From: Xanthomonas arboricola pv. guizotiae
GTDB lineage: Bacteria; Pseudomonadota; Gammaproteobacteria; Xanthomonadales; Xanthomonadaceae
Assembly: GCF_002940205.1 (NCBI RefSeq)
Contig: NZ_MDSK01000021.1
Span: 1-64,000 of the forward strand
Reading direction: 5' to 3'
DNA: 64,000 nucleotides
Position numbers and translations under genes: made by a program. The notes under the pieces were generated by a model that did not search any database, had not been told where the DNA came from, and saw only the letters and a program-made list of their open reading frames with translations. Positions 30,201-38,348 of the stretch are shown here, piece after piece. The stretch's first letter is position 1, and each line of letters opens with the position of its first letter.

Positions 30201-30603
30201 GCGCGTTGCGCGCACGTTGAAACCAGGGGTGCTGATCGGAGGTGTGGTTGATCACCAGCTCGGTGACGATGCGGATGCCACGCGCATGCGCCTGCGCCAC
30301 CAGCTGCTCGAAATCTTCGATGCTGCCGTAATCCGGATGCACCGCCATGTATTCGGCAATGTCGTAGCCGTCGTCGCGGCGTGGGCTGGGGTAGAACGGC
30401 AGCAGCCAGATGGTGTCCACGCCGAGTTCGGCGATGTAGTCCAGCTTGGAAATCAGCCCCGGGAAATCGCCGATGCCATCGTCGTTGGAGTCGAAGAACG
30501 ACTTGACGTGCACCTGATAGATGATCGCGTCCTTGTACCAAAGCTGGTCTGCAACCACCGCGGACTGTTCCGCGTCGGCTTGTAACGATGGGACTGCATT
30601 CAT
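27253..30603 (-). CDS. treS: Trehalose synthase fused to maltokinase
   Basis: A 1116-residue fusion. Residues ~20-560 form a GH13 trehalose synthase (maltose/trehalose isomerisation), with [19 protein letters not shown], nucleophile Asp218 in LRLDAVPYL, acid Glu260 in [10 protein letters not shown], and [10 protein letters not shown]. Residues ~600-1116 are a maltokinase domain with the kinase-like motifs [11 protein letters not shown] and [12 protein letters not shown]. The product thus turns trehalose into maltose and phosphorylates it to maltose-1-phosphate, the donor for GlgE. Start ATG at 30603 overlaps the glgE stop, and its own stop overlaps glgB, so all three are translationally coupled. 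Confidence 0.96.
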   Translation of the reverse strand: MNAVPSLQADAEQSAVVADQLWYKDAIIYQVHVKSFFDSNDDGIGDFPGLISKLDYIAELGVDTIWLLPFYPSPRRDDGYDIAEYMAVHPDYGSIEDFEQLVAQAHARGIRIVTELVINHTSDQHPWFQRARNAPAGSPERDFYVWSDTDQEYEGTRIIFCDTEKSNWTWDPVAGQYFWHRFYSHQPDLNFDNPAVLEAVLEVMRFWLDRGVDGLRLDAVPYLIERSGTSNENLPETHAILRKIRATLDAEYPDRMLLAEANMWPEDTQQYFGQNADECHMAFHFPLMPRMYMAIAREDRFPITDIMRQTPEIPESCQWAIFLRNHDELTLEMVTDSERDYLWQTYAADRRARINLGIRRRLAPLLERDRRRIELMTSLLLTMPGTPVLYYGDEIGMGDNIHLGDRDGVRTPMQWSIDRNGGFSRADPAQLVLPPVMDPLYGFQAVNVEAQIRDQHSLLTWTRRVLSVRKRYQAFGRGALRFLYPGNRRMLAYLRCYQDETVLCVANLSHTLQAVELDLSEFEGRVPVDIIGGGSFPPVGRLTYLLTVPPFGFYAFQLVSEGTLPDWHVPSPVPLPDYRTLVLRSDTDESNALLPHLPTLEAEILPAWLSARRWFSAKDQALKHVRISRRTPLPGAEPMSLLELEVELEDGHHESYMLPIGIVWERDHPSTLAEQLALARVRQGREVGYLTDAFALKPMVRGVIAALRDNAALEFCDGDDASQQGQVRFEATPALATLEIPQDPEIRWLSAEQSNSSLVVADKAVFKLLRHVANGANPEIEIGRRLTEMGYANAAPLLGSISRIDAQGTITTIALLQGFIRNQGDAWRWTLDHLARSFDEYATAQTDESRAEAIAGYDAFAAVVGKRLAELHEALSRDTDDADFAPQRIDLPTANDVVAGVGRQVEEMWDTVNARLASSEDTAEREALEAVLAERPQLDALLAKAPSVLADSLLTRVHGDFHLGQILVAFDDVVLIDFEGEPAKPLSERRAKASPLRDVAGFLRSLDYASEVSARGEEGTAARAGVGVDTHLDEFLVQFRRRSTQAFLDAYHAVLDASTHPWIAPAAFNAATLLFLVEKACYEVRYEAANRPGWLMVPIEGLRRILHRARAGAGDT

Positions 30604-33600
30604 GCGACCTCTCCTGCGCGGATGCGCCATAACGCGAACGGCCGCGTCGCCTCTAAACGGATGTGTTGTTGTTTTCCCTGCCATGTGAAGCGGTGGCCGT
30701 CCCACAGGTCGTCCACCGCAACGCTGGCGTGATCGGGCAGGCCCAACTCCCACAATGGCACTTCGATTGCGGCATCCTGCGCAGCGTTGGGGTCCAGGTT
30801 GATCGCCACCAACACCATGCTGCGGCTGCGCGACAGGTAGCCGGCATCCAGGAACTTGCCGAAGTACAGCACCTGGTCGTTGTGCGCCTGGTAGAAGCGC
30901 GTACCCAGGTGCGACTGCAGCTCCGGATGCATGCGGCGCAGCTGGTTGAAGCGGGTGATCTCATCGACGATGTCGCCGGGCGCACGCTCGGGCCAGGCGC
31001 GCAGCTGGAACTTCTCCGAGTCCAGATACTCTTCCTTGCCCGGCGCCAACGGCGTGGCTTCGCAGAGCTCGAAGCCCTGATACATGCCCCACAAGCCAGA
31101 AAGCGTGGTCGCCAGCGCGGCGCGGATCAGATGCCCGTTGCGCCCACTGGTCTGCAGGAACAGCGGATTGATGTCCGGCGTGTTGACGAAAAAGTGCGGG
31201 CGGAAGCATTCGCGCGGCACGCCCTGGTTCAACTCTTCCACATACTCCTGCAGCTCGTGCTTGTGGTTGCGCCAGGTGAAGTAGGTGTAGGACTGCGAGA
31301 AACCGCACTTGGCCAGGCGGTACATCATCTTCGGCCGGGTGAAGGCCTCCGACAGGAACACCACATCCGGCCGGCGCCCGCGGATATCGGCAATCAACCA
31401 CTCCCAGAACGGGAACGGCTTGGTATGCGGGTTGTCGACGCGGAACAGCGTCACGCCCTCGTTGACCCAGAACAGCACCGCATCGCGCAACGTGTTCCAC
31501 ATGTCTGGCACCGCGCCGCTGGCGTAAAAGTCGACGTTGACGATGTCCTGGTACTTCTTCGGCGGATTCTCCGCATACGGAATCGAGCCATCGGCGCGCC
31601 AGGTGAACCAGTCCTGGTGATCCTTCAACCACGGGTGATCTGGCGCGCACTGGATGGCGAAATCCAGCGCCACTTCCAGCCCATGCGCACGTGCGGCCTG
31701 GATCAAGCGGCGGAAGCCTTCGAGCCCGCCGAGCTCGGCATGCACCTCGGTGTGGCCGCCATCTGCCGCGCCGATCGCATACGGGCTGCCCGGCTCACCG
31801 TCGACCGCGGTGACCGAGTTGTTGCGGCCCTTGCGGTTCTTCGCGCCGATCGGGTGGATCGGTGGCATGTACAGCACGTCGAAGTTCATCGCGCGGATAT
31901 GCGCCAGCCGCTTGATCACATCGTCGAAGGTGCCGTGCCGTTGCGGATCGCCGCTTTGCGAGCGCGGGAACAATTCGTACCAGCTGGCGAAATGCGCCGC
32001 GCGCCGCTCCGATTCGACCCGGAAGGTGACCGGCGTCTCGGAGCGGAACGGCTTGTCGTCGGCCGCTGCCATCGCCTGCGCGGTGTCCGGCTCCAGCACG
32101 ATCGCCAGCTGCTGCAGCGGCTCGCTCTGCGCGCCGATGCGGGTGAGGACGGCCTGCAGGCGCCCGGCCAAGGCACCGCTGCTGCGTGCGTGCGCGGCCT
32201 GCACCACGGCCACCGCTTCCTGCACGTCCACCGGCAGCACCGTGTTGGCGGCGCGCTTCTTTTCCAGATCCGCATGCAAGGTGGCGAACACATCGCGCCA
32301 GCCTTCCACCCGGAACTCATAGGTGCCGATGCGCTCCAGCGGGAACTCCGCACGCCAGCGATCGTTGCCCAACGCACGCATCGGCGCGCTGGCCCAGGTC
32401 TTGGCATCGGCCGGGCGCCACAGCACCGCCACCGCGATACGGTCGTGCCCATCGCAGAACGCATCGGCTTCCACGCAGATGCGGTCGCCCACGGTGCGCT
32501 TGACCGGGAAGCGGCCGTTATCGACCGACGGGGTCACCGACTCGATGCACACGCGCGGCCAGGCGGCCGCGGTCTGCGGGCGCGGGCGCATGCGCGGCAC
32601 CGCCAGCACGTGCCGGGCCGGCACGCTGCGATAGACCCGCACCTCGCCCGGCTCCAATGCTTCCAGCGTCGCGCCGGAGAGCGTGCTGCCGTCCTCGCCC
32701 ACCAGCGCTTCGGCATCGCCGAGCAGGCGCAGCAGATCCGGCGCCGGGACCGGCACCACATGATCGGCATCGCCGTTGATCAACAACAGCGACGGCACGC
32801 CGGCCAAGGGCTCGATGGCCACCGCCGTCAGGCCGGTGGCTTCACGCAGCAGCGGGCGCAACCGCAAACCGGCATTGCTGGGCGGTACGCCATCGCGGGC
32901 CCTGATCGACAAGGGCAATGTCTCCAGCTGGGTTTCGTCCAGCAGCCACGCCCCGCCCAGTGCCTGGGCCAGCTGCCAGTGCTGCGCGGGAGTGGCCGCA
33001 GATTTGCCATCGGGCGCGCCCACCACTGCGACAACCTGCGACGCCAACGCGCGCAGCGCCGTGTCTTCGTCGAAGAACCAGCTGCCGCGGCCGTCCCACC
33101 ATGCGAGCGAGGAGAACGCCACATCGAACCCGGCACCGGCCAGCTGCTGCAAGGCCTCCAGCCCCAAGCCCGGCGTCCACGCCGCAAACACCACCTCCGG
33201 TGCCTGCGCATGCACGCGGGCGATCAACTCGCGCCAGCGCTGCGCCGGCACCTGCTGCGGCTGCAGCAGGCGGAAGCCGGCCACGCCCTGCGAGGCCCAG
33301 TCCAGCAAGCGCGCGCTCCACCACTCCACCAGCGCCGCACCTTCCTGCGCATAGGTAAAGCGTGCCTCGGCCACTTCGGGCGTGGCGCGCGGCTGGCGCG
33401 GGTCCGGTACCGCCGTGCTGCGCGCGCGGAACCACTGCGGGTTGTCGCGCACCACGGCGCTGGCGCCGCCCACTTCATCCAGGCGCACATCGAGCAGCAG
33501 CTTCACGCCGGCCCGGTGCGCGGCCTGCACCACCTCGCGCAGACGCTGCGCGTCTTCCTCGCCGGTGGTGGTGACCTCGCTCAGCCGGCCTTCCGCGTCG

Positions 33601-33716
33601 CGTGCAAACGGCGGCGCGAGCACCACATGGTCAAAGCCCGCCTCGCGCGCCGACTTGCAGCGCTGCTCCAGCCCGGCCTGCTCGCCGGTTGCCTCATTGA
33701 GGACACAGATCCGCAT
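30600..33716 (-). CDS. glgE: Alpha-1,4-glucan:maltose-1-phosphate maltosyltransferase with extra N-terminal domain
   Basis: A 1038-residue protein whose GlgE core starts near residue 385 ([20 protein letters not shown]). The core has the nucleophile Asp761 in [23 protein letters not shown] sequence and the acid Glu790 in [14 protein letters not shown], 29 residues apart as in characterised GlgE. It extends alpha-glucan with maltosyl units. The first ~380 residues are absent from typical ~660-700-residue GlgE. They look like a decayed GH13 barrel: [26 protein letters not shown] and [10 protein letters not shown] stand where regions I, II and III would be, without the catalytic acids. First gene of the operon. 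Confidence 0.95.
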   Translation of the reverse strand: MRICVLNEATGEQAGLEQRCKSAREAGFDHVVLAPPFARDAEGRLSEVTTTGEEDAQRLREVVQAAHRAGVKLLLDVRLDEVGGASAVVRDNPQWFRARSTAVPDPRQPRATPEVAEARFTYAQEGAALVEWWSARLLDWASQGVAGFRLLQPQQVPAQRWRELIARVHAQAPEVVFAAWTPGLGLEALQQLAGAGFDVAFSSLAWWDGRGSWFFDEDTALRALASQVVAVVGAPDGKSAATPAQHWQLAQALGGAWLLDETQLETLPLSIRARDGVPPSNAGLRLRPLLREATGLTAVAIEPLAGVPSLLLINGDADHVVPVPAPDLLRLLGDAEALVGEDGSTLSGATLEALEPGEVRVYRSVPARHVLAVPRMRPRPQTAAAWPRVCIESVTPSVDNGRFPVKRTVGDRICVEADAFCDGHDRIAVAVLWRPADAKTWASAPMRALGNDRWRAEFPLERIGTYEFRVEGWRDVFATLHADLEKKRAANTVLPVDVQEAVAVVQAAHARSSGALAGRLQAVLTRIGAQSEPLQQLAIVLEPDTAQAMAAADDKPFRSETPVTFRVESERRAAHFASWYELFPRSQSGDPQRHGTFDDVIKRLAHIRAMNFDVLYMPPIHPIGAKNRKGRNNSVTAVDGEPGSPYAIGAADGGHTEVHAELGGLEGFRRLIQAARAHGLEVALDFAIQCAPDHPWLKDHQDWFTWRADGSIPYAENPPKKYQDIVNVDFYASGAVPDMWNTLRDAVLFWVNEGVTLFRVDNPHTKPFPFWEWLIADIRGRRPDVVFLSEAFTRPKMMYRLAKCGFSQSYTYFTWRNHKHELQEYVEELNQGVPRECFRPHFFVNTPDINPLFLQTSGRNGHLIRAALATTLSGLWGMYQGFELCEATPLAPGKEEYLDSEKFQLRAWPERAPGDIVDEITRFNQLRRMHPELQSHLGTRFYQAHNDQVLYFGKFLDAGYLSRSRSMVLVAINLDPNAAQDAAIEVPLWELGLPDHASVAVDDLWDGHRFTWQGKQQHIRLEATRPFALWRIRAGEVA

Positions 33717-34078
33717 GGCGCCCCCTCAGCAGACCACGGCGCGCGTACGCACCGTGACGAAGGAAACGACACGGGCCGAGCCACCCCGCAGATCCACCGG
33801 CGCTCGGTCACGACGCGCCAGTCCAACTCCCGTCCGGATCGACCCCTGCCTACTCAAGGCCTGGTCGCCCCTTCCTACCGTGACTGCACTCATGCGCAAC
33901 TCCGCAACGATTCTTGACCGATGCAGTCAAACACCCCCATTGCGAATTTCATGTGTCGGTGGAATTGACGAAAATCAAACAAGCGCGGCTGTGGTGCGCA
34001 TGGCGTACGGTGACACCGTCCTGCTGAAAGGCCGGCCGTCTTGCCGCACACTACCGCGCCACATTTGGAGTGATTGCC
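33717..34078. other. Gap without gene; glgE promoter side and left border of accessory region
   Basis: 362 bp between the divergent starts of glgE and a secreted hypothetical protein. No coding frame is convincing. Base composition drops around 33890-33985 (for example AATTTCATGTGTCGGTGGAA), marking the change from the conserved glycogen operon to the accessory region. Confidence 0.5.
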
Positions 34079-34744
34079 ATGCACAAGGCCTGGATGCTTG
34101 CCCTGTTGGGCGTTTCGCCTTTGGTCTACGCCGCGCCTGCCGACGACGATGCCGCCTGCCGCAATGGGTTGTTCACCAGCGCACCGGTGGCGTTCTCGCT
34201 CGGCAAGGTCATCCTGCCGCGCCTGTACCTGCTCAAGGACACCGATGGTTGCCCGGACACGGGCGGGGCCGCATGCCAGGGACGCGCCTACGTGGTCAAG
34301 AACGATATCGTCCTGACGGCGCAACGCCGCAATGCCTACGTCTGCGTGCTCTATCCCAACAAGGGAGGCGGCAGTGCTGGTTGGGTTGCACAGTCCAGCC
34401 TGCAGATGCAGCCAAGCGCTGCCACGCCCACGCCACAGGCGTGGAACGGCCACTGGCACGACGGCGACAACACGCTGCAGTTGACCCCCAACGCAGACGG
34501 CAGCATCACGGTCAACGGCGATGCGTACTGGCCAAGCGCCTTTCCCGACCCGGAACAGACGCCGGGCGGCCCGCACACGGGCTCGGTCACCGCGCGCGGC
34601 TATCCAGAAGGCAACCGCGTCGAGGTCAACGAGAACACGTGCAAGGTGCGCCTGCAATTGCTGGGCGATATGCTGCTGGCCGACGACAACCTGCAATGCG
34701 GCGGAATGAACGTTTCCTTCGGCGGGGTGTATCGAAAGAAGTAA
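34079..34744 (+). CDS. Secreted hypothetical protein with SH3-like part
   Basis: A 221-residue exported protein: signal peptide MHKAWMLALLGVSPLVYAAP, mature part with six or so cysteines (for example CRNGLF, TDGCPDTGGAACQG, YVCVLYP). The segment NKGGGSAGWVAQSSLQMQ resembles an SH3-like repeat end, followed by an acidic beta-rich half. ATG at 34079 follows TTTGGAGTGA. Possibly a periplasmic inhibitor or immunity-type protein, but nothing identifies it. Confidence 0.7.
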   Translation: MHKAWMLALLGVSPLVYAAPADDDAACRNGLFTSAPVAFSLGKVILPRLYLLKDTDGCPDTGGAACQGRAYVVKNDIVLTAQRRNAYVCVLYPNKGGGSAGWVAQSSLQMQPSAATPTPQAWNGHWHDGDNTLQLTPNADGSITVNGDAYWPSAFPDPEQTPGGPHTGSVTARGYPEGNRVEVNENTCKVRLQLLGDMLLADDNLQCGGMNVSFGGVYRKK

Positions 34745-34842
34745 CGCAAGCCTACGCCCGATGCGCCGCGCTCCTGCAGAGGAAGGCGCATAAACAGCAG
34801 CCGGCGACGCCAGCAGCGGAAGAGAGCAGGCTGGTGTACCGG

Positions 34843-35007
34843 ATGCAGCTGCAGTACCACGGCGACCAGGCTGCCGGCGGGCGCCATTACGTGATCTACA
34901 AGGACGGCCAGAAAGTCGACGATGGACGCAGCGATGCCAACGGATTCACCAACGCACACAATGCCGACTACGACCAGGTGTGGACAACCACGGTGCTCAA
35001 CAAATGA
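34843..35007 (+). pseudogene. Possible 3' fragment of a larger protein
   Basis: A short frame encodes about 54 residues from MQLQYHGDQAAGGRHYVIYK to VWTTTVLNK and stops at 35007. The frame is open further upstream with protein-like character (LLQRKAHKQQPATPAAEESR) but has no start with a ribosome site. The sequence feels like the carbohydrate-binding-like tail (DGQKVDDGRSDANGF) of larger secreted or contact-dependent effectors. Read as a remnant; weakly supported. Confidence 0.35.
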
Positions 35008-35244
35008 GTCCCTGCTTCAGTGCGGCGCACCCTGATCTATAACCAATCACGCTGGAGAAGACCGGTAACCATCCGGGCAACCTATCCTCCTGAGACCGGC
35101 GCTGAAGATAGGCATCCAGGCAAGACGTCTCGCTTTCGAAAGTGTAGGCGTTCGAGCAGCATATCCGGGCTTTCAAGCGCACTCTGGGTACCAGCCTTTC
35201 GGAATCCGCTACGCTCAGCCCAACACGTGGACACGAGACAGGCA

Positions 35245-35976
35245 ATGAAGCTGACAGCTGCGCAAATCCTTTCGACGCCTGGCGAACTCGAAGAAAACAT
35301 CAGTAAGCACCTCGATGTCATTCGCCTGGCGGCAAGCAAGGGTGCGGACGTGCTGGTCTTTCCCGAGCTTTCCCTCACCGGTTACGAACCAGGACTGGCG
35401 CAGGCGCTGGCGGTGTACCCGGCTGATCAGCGCTTTGATCGATTTCAGTCGGCAAGTGACCGGCACGGCATGCTCATCGCTGTTGGCGTACCCACGAAAG
35501 GGGCGAAAGGCACCGAAATCAGCATGCTCTGCTTCCAGCCGGGGCTGGAGCGCACAAGCTACTCCAAACAGCAGCTGCATCTCGACGAGTTACCGTTCTT
35601 CACCGCCGGTACCGAGCAGCTTGTGCTCAGGCACGCAGATCGGGTGCTGGCGCCTGCCATTTGCTACGAGTCACTGCAGGCAAGCCATGCGGAACAAGCT
35701 GCAGCGTCAGGTGCTGGCATGTATCTGGCAAGCGTGGCCAAATCCGAGAGAGGCGTGGCATCGGCCTACAGTCATTATCCGATGATTGCAAGAACGCATT
35801 CCATGACTGTCTTGATGGCGAATTGTGTAGGCCCCGCCGACACCTTCATAGGAGCGGGCCGGTCTGCCATCTGGAGCAGTGATGGTGACCTCGTTTGCAG
35901 CGCTGATGCCTTCCAGGAGGCATTGGTCGTGTACGACACCAGGTCTGGAGAGGCGAACGTCTTCAGATTGGCTTGA
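35245..35976 (+). CDS. Carbon-nitrogen hydrolase (nitrilase superfamily)
   Basis: A 243-residue single-domain amidohydrolase. The Glu-Lys-Cys triad is complete: VFPELSLTGYEPG (Glu), TSYSKQQLHLDELPFF (Lys), and APAICYESLQ (Cys). The C-terminal part (ANCVGPADTFIGAGRSAIWS) is the usual oligomer face. ATG at 35245 gives a family-length protein; an upstream in-frame extension lacks family features. Gene stands alone in the accessory region. Substrate is an unknown amide or nitrile-related compound. Confidence 0.88.
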   Translation: MKLTAAQILSTPGELEENISKHLDVIRLAASKGADVLVFPELSLTGYEPGLAQALAVYPADQRFDRFQSASDRHGMLIAVGVPTKGAKGTEISMLCFQPGLERTSYSKQQLHLDELPFFTAGTEQLVLRHADRVLAPAICYESLQASHAEQAAASGAGMYLASVAKSERGVASAYSHYPMIARTHSMTVLMANCVGPADTFIGAGRSAIWSSDGDLVCSADAFQEALVVYDTRSGEANVFRLA

Positions 35977-35992
35977 GGTCAGGGCAAGGCTA

Positions 35993-36244
35993 ATGAAAGG
36001 CAGCCTTATCTATGTGGTGACACTCGGCAATCCCACTCACCCGCTGCGTCGGCAGGCGTGTGAGGTCATCCGCAGAGGCGGGTTCGGCTTGAACGCATTG
36101 TCAGTAAGCAATGACCTGCGGGTACAAGCTCTTTGCGCTGTTAAGCGTATCAGCCAACGTCCCTACCTTGGACAGGGGCCTGCCGATATCCTGCTCGGGA
36201 TCGGCGTAGAAATAATGGCAGAAAGCGAGCACAGCCATTTATAG
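35993..36244 (+). CDS. Small hypothetical protein, doubtful
   Basis: An 83-codon frame (MKGSLIYVVTLGNPTHPLRR start) begins 17 bp after the carbon-nitrogen hydrolase stop, with a weak AAGG ahead. No motif, signal peptide or recognised family. It may be an accidental frame. Confidence 0.25.
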   Translation: MKGSLIYVVTLGNPTHPLRRQACEVIRRGGFGLNALSVSNDLRVQALCAVKRISQRPYLGQGPADILLGIGVEIMAESEHSHL

Positions 36245-36331
36245 CGCATGTGAGAGCGAGCTCGATAAGACGCAGGGAACAGGGCTTGCATCCTCTGGTG
36301 CGCACCTTACGTGCGCCATCAGGATGAACCC

Positions 36332-36619
36332 ATGCGACTGCAGTTCTGCTTGCTTGCGTTGGCAATGACATTTGCGCCACACGTACTTGCCAAAGGATCT
36401 TCCACAGCGTTGTCTGATGCCAACATCAGGACGTTGCTGATTCAACAATCGATCAATGCATATCCCGGCAACTGCCCCTGCCCGTACAACGCGGCACGCA
36501 ATGGCAGCAGCTGCGGCGGTAGAAGCGCCTATAGCCGTGCCGGTGGCTATGCTCCGCTGTGTTACCCAAAAGACGTGACCAAGGCAATGGTTGCCGACTA
36601 CCGGGCCGGAACGCAGTGA
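36332..36619 (+). CDS. Small secreted Cys-rich protein with CPCPYN motif
   Basis: A 95-residue exported protein: signal peptide MRLQFCLLALAMTFAPHVLA, then a compact domain with YPGNCPCPYNAARNGSSCGG followed by RSAYSRAGGYAPLCYP. The Cys pattern and the PGNCPCPYN...CGGRSAYS signature recur in small proteobacterial proteins of unknown role (recall). AGGATGA precedes ATG 36332. Together with the next gene it forms a pair of small secreted proteins. Confidence 0.75.
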   Translation: MRLQFCLLALAMTFAPHVLAKGSSTALSDANIRTLLIQQSINAYPGNCPCPYNAARNGSSCGGRSAYSRAGGYAPLCYPKDVTKAMVADYRAGTQ

Positions 36620-36724
36620 AGCCGATAGCCCAGGCTGGCCGCATCACCCAGGCCAGACCGGTCCTCACGTCGTTCGTCTTCTACGGCCACGCAGAGACCA
36701 TCAAGTAGTTACGAGGAAACATCC

Positions 36725-37030
36725 ATGAAAAAGGCAAAGATCGTTTTGGCGATCGTGGTGGCACTCGCCTCCGCTTCAGTGTACGCGCAGACCCGTGTCA
36801 ATGGTTACCACCGCGCTGATGGCACTTATGTGCAACCTCACTATCGCAGTGCGGCCAACAGCACAACGCTCGACAATTATTCGACACGTGGGAACGTGAA
36901 TCCATACACCGGAAAACTTGGAACTGTCGATCCGTATAAAGAACAGAACACTTACCGCCAGCCAGCACCACAGCCAACCTACGGACCATCGAGGGCTGAC
37001 GCCGTCAATCCTTATGGATCCGGTTACTGA
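36725..37030 (+). CDS. Small secreted protein with VNGY/GTYVQPHYRS motif
   Basis: A 101-residue exported protein: signal peptide MKKAKIVLAIVVALASASVYA, mature domain VNGYHRADGTYVQPHYRS, then STTLDNYSTRGNVNPYTGK and a Pro/Gln/Tyr-rich tail. This signature is known from many small periplasmic proteins and phage or island cargo of unknown role. ACGAGGAAACATCC precedes the ATG. It is followed by a strong terminator. Confidence 0.82.
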   Translation: MKKAKIVLAIVVALASASVYAQTRVNGYHRADGTYVQPHYRSAANSTTLDNYSTRGNVNPYTGKLGTVDPYKEQNTYRQPAPQPTYGPSRADAVNPYGSGY

Positions 37031-37037
37031 TGCATCA

Positions 37038-37063
37038 AACCCTGCCTCGGCAGGGGTTTTTTT
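37038..37063 (+). terminator. Rho-independent terminator
   Basis: CCCTGCC (37040-37046) and GGCAGGG (37049-37055) form a stem followed by a seven-T run, eight bases after the small secreted protein's stop codon. Confidence 0.9.
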
Positions 37064-37162
37064 GCGTCGATGCTTGCAGGTCGTCGCGCACCGGCATGCG
37101 TGTACGACACAGCGAGGATGCATCCTGGTGTCTCATCCGGCAGACAACGCACCCCGGGCGGA

Positions 37163-37723
37163 TCACTGCATAGCGGCACGGCATGCGGCCAAGGCGCGGC
37201 TGATGTGCTTTTCCACCATCTTGATCGAGATGCCCATGGCTGCGGCCACTTGCGGGTAGGTGAGGCCGTCGATGCGGTTGAGGATGAAGGCCTGGCGGCA
37301 TCTGGGCGGTAGTGCGGGCAGCGTGTGGATGTGCAGGTGCTGCAGGATGCGGCGGGCGTCGGCGATCTGGTCGACGTGGGCGCCGTCTGCGGCCAATGGT
37401 GCGATCAGGTCCAGTGCGACGTGGGCGTGGGCGTGGCGGCGGTGGCGCGTGCGCCAATGCTCCAGCACAACATTGTGGGCGATGCGATACATCAGCAGTG
37501 CGTAGTCGCCGATGTCGAGCGCGTCGCGGTAGCCCAGCAGGCGGAGCAGCGTTTCCTGGGCGAGGTCGTTGGCCGTGTCGGGGTCACGCAGGCGCCGGCG
37601 CATGTAGGCGAGCAGGTCGGCATGCAACAGGCCGATGGCCTGGTCGAAACGCGCCCTGCCCACTGCCGGCTCCTCACGTACACGCCAACGCGTGGTGTGG
37701 CGTACGCGGGTGTAGCCGCGCAT
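37163..37723 (-). CDS. ECF sigma factor, FecI-like, without anti-sigma partner
   Basis: A 186-residue extracytoplasmic-function sigma factor. Region 2 is RDPDTANDLAQETLLRLLGY and region 4 is LTYPQVAAAMGISIKMVEKH (HTH) ending SRALAACRAAMQ, typical of FecI-type factors. ATG at 37723 gives family length but has a weak ribosome site. ATG at 37900, preceded by GGAGAACCCGC, would add 59 residues, and that extension is also present as a truncated copy at ~41205. No FecR anti-sigma gene or receptor follows on this strand, so it is an orphan of a usual three-part system. Confidence 0.8.
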   Translation of the reverse strand: MRGYTRVRHTTRWRVREEPAVGRARFDQAIGLLHADLLAYMRRRLRDPDTANDLAQETLLRLLGYRDALDIGDYALLMYRIAHNVVLEHWRTRHRRHAHAHVALDLIAPLAADGAHVDQIADARRILQHLHIHTLPALPPRCRQAFILNRIDGLTYPQVAAAMGISIKMVEKHISRALAACRAAMQ

Positions 37724-37741
37724 AACTGCGGCGCGTGGGTG

Positions 37742-38025
37742 TGCGACGTACGCCGTGCGTGTAGTGGCGGTTGTGCCTGAGCCGCTGCGCCGATGCCAGG
37801 CGGTGCAGGTATTGGTCGCGCGTTCGACCGGCAGCGGCATCCATGTGCTGCCGAAGCGCGGGGATGTGCCGAAGCTGCCGGCCAGGGTGTCATTCACCAT
37901 GCGGGTTCTCCAACTGCGGGGGCACGCGCTGAGCACGGTATGCGGCGGGTTGGTCGCTCTGCAGGTGCCACGGTGACGACCAGCTCGCCGTTGCGCATGC
38001 TTATGTTGAGTTTGCTGCCGATGGT
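37742..38025. repeat. Duplicated ~280-bp segment, left copy
   Basis: Matches 41050-41330 in the same orientation at roughly 85% by eye. It covers the last ~20 codons of a symE gene and the following region leading into the sigma factor. In this copy the sigma factor is whole and symE is only a remnant. Confidence 0.8.
37962..38025 (-). pseudogene. symE 3' remnant
   Basis: On the minus strand this codes TIGSKLNISMRNGELVVTVA, identical to the end of the intact SymE at 41258-41611. The stop codon of the intact gene (AAGTGA) is changed to GAGCGA here, and nothing upstream matches the rest of SymE. Confidence 0.75.
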
Positions 38026-38348
38026 GCGACGTCCCCCTCATTGCAGGAGGAGCCTCGCCAAGGCACGAGTTCCCAGGCCTGTCGTTTGCGGGTTGGTAAC
38101 CTAGCTTGTGAACTCCGGGCCGCGCTTTATCAAAACATCTGGTCGACGAACACAAGACGTGCCGCCCAGGCATCAAGCCGCTCACATCAGGACCACGGTC
38201 AAGATTTCGTGATGGGTGCCGCTAAACAGTAACCCGCACCAAGCAAATTTACCTGACTGAACGAATCGACTGCCAAGGTAGCTTCAGGCTGCCTAATCTC
38301 CCGTTCCCATCGGCTATCCCCACCCCACCCGCAGCACAAGGCCCCGCC
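38026..38348. other. Gap upstream of chemotaxis receptor
   Basis: No gene seen between the duplicated segment and the chemotaxis receptor start. The promoter of the receptor must lie here; a flagellar sigma-28 box was looked for but no good match was found. Confidence 0.4.

Noticed and set aside
30663..33917. A 1084-codon open frame on the plus strand
   Set aside because: It is antisense to glgE in the same high-GC stretch. Its translation is Ala/Arg/Gln/His-rich with no motifs, whereas the minus strand shows complete GlgE active-site sequence.
38250..38348. Sigma-28 (FliA) promoter ahead of the chemotaxis receptor
   Set aside because: The TAATCTCC...GGCTATCC stretch has wrong spacing and several mismatches to the consensus.
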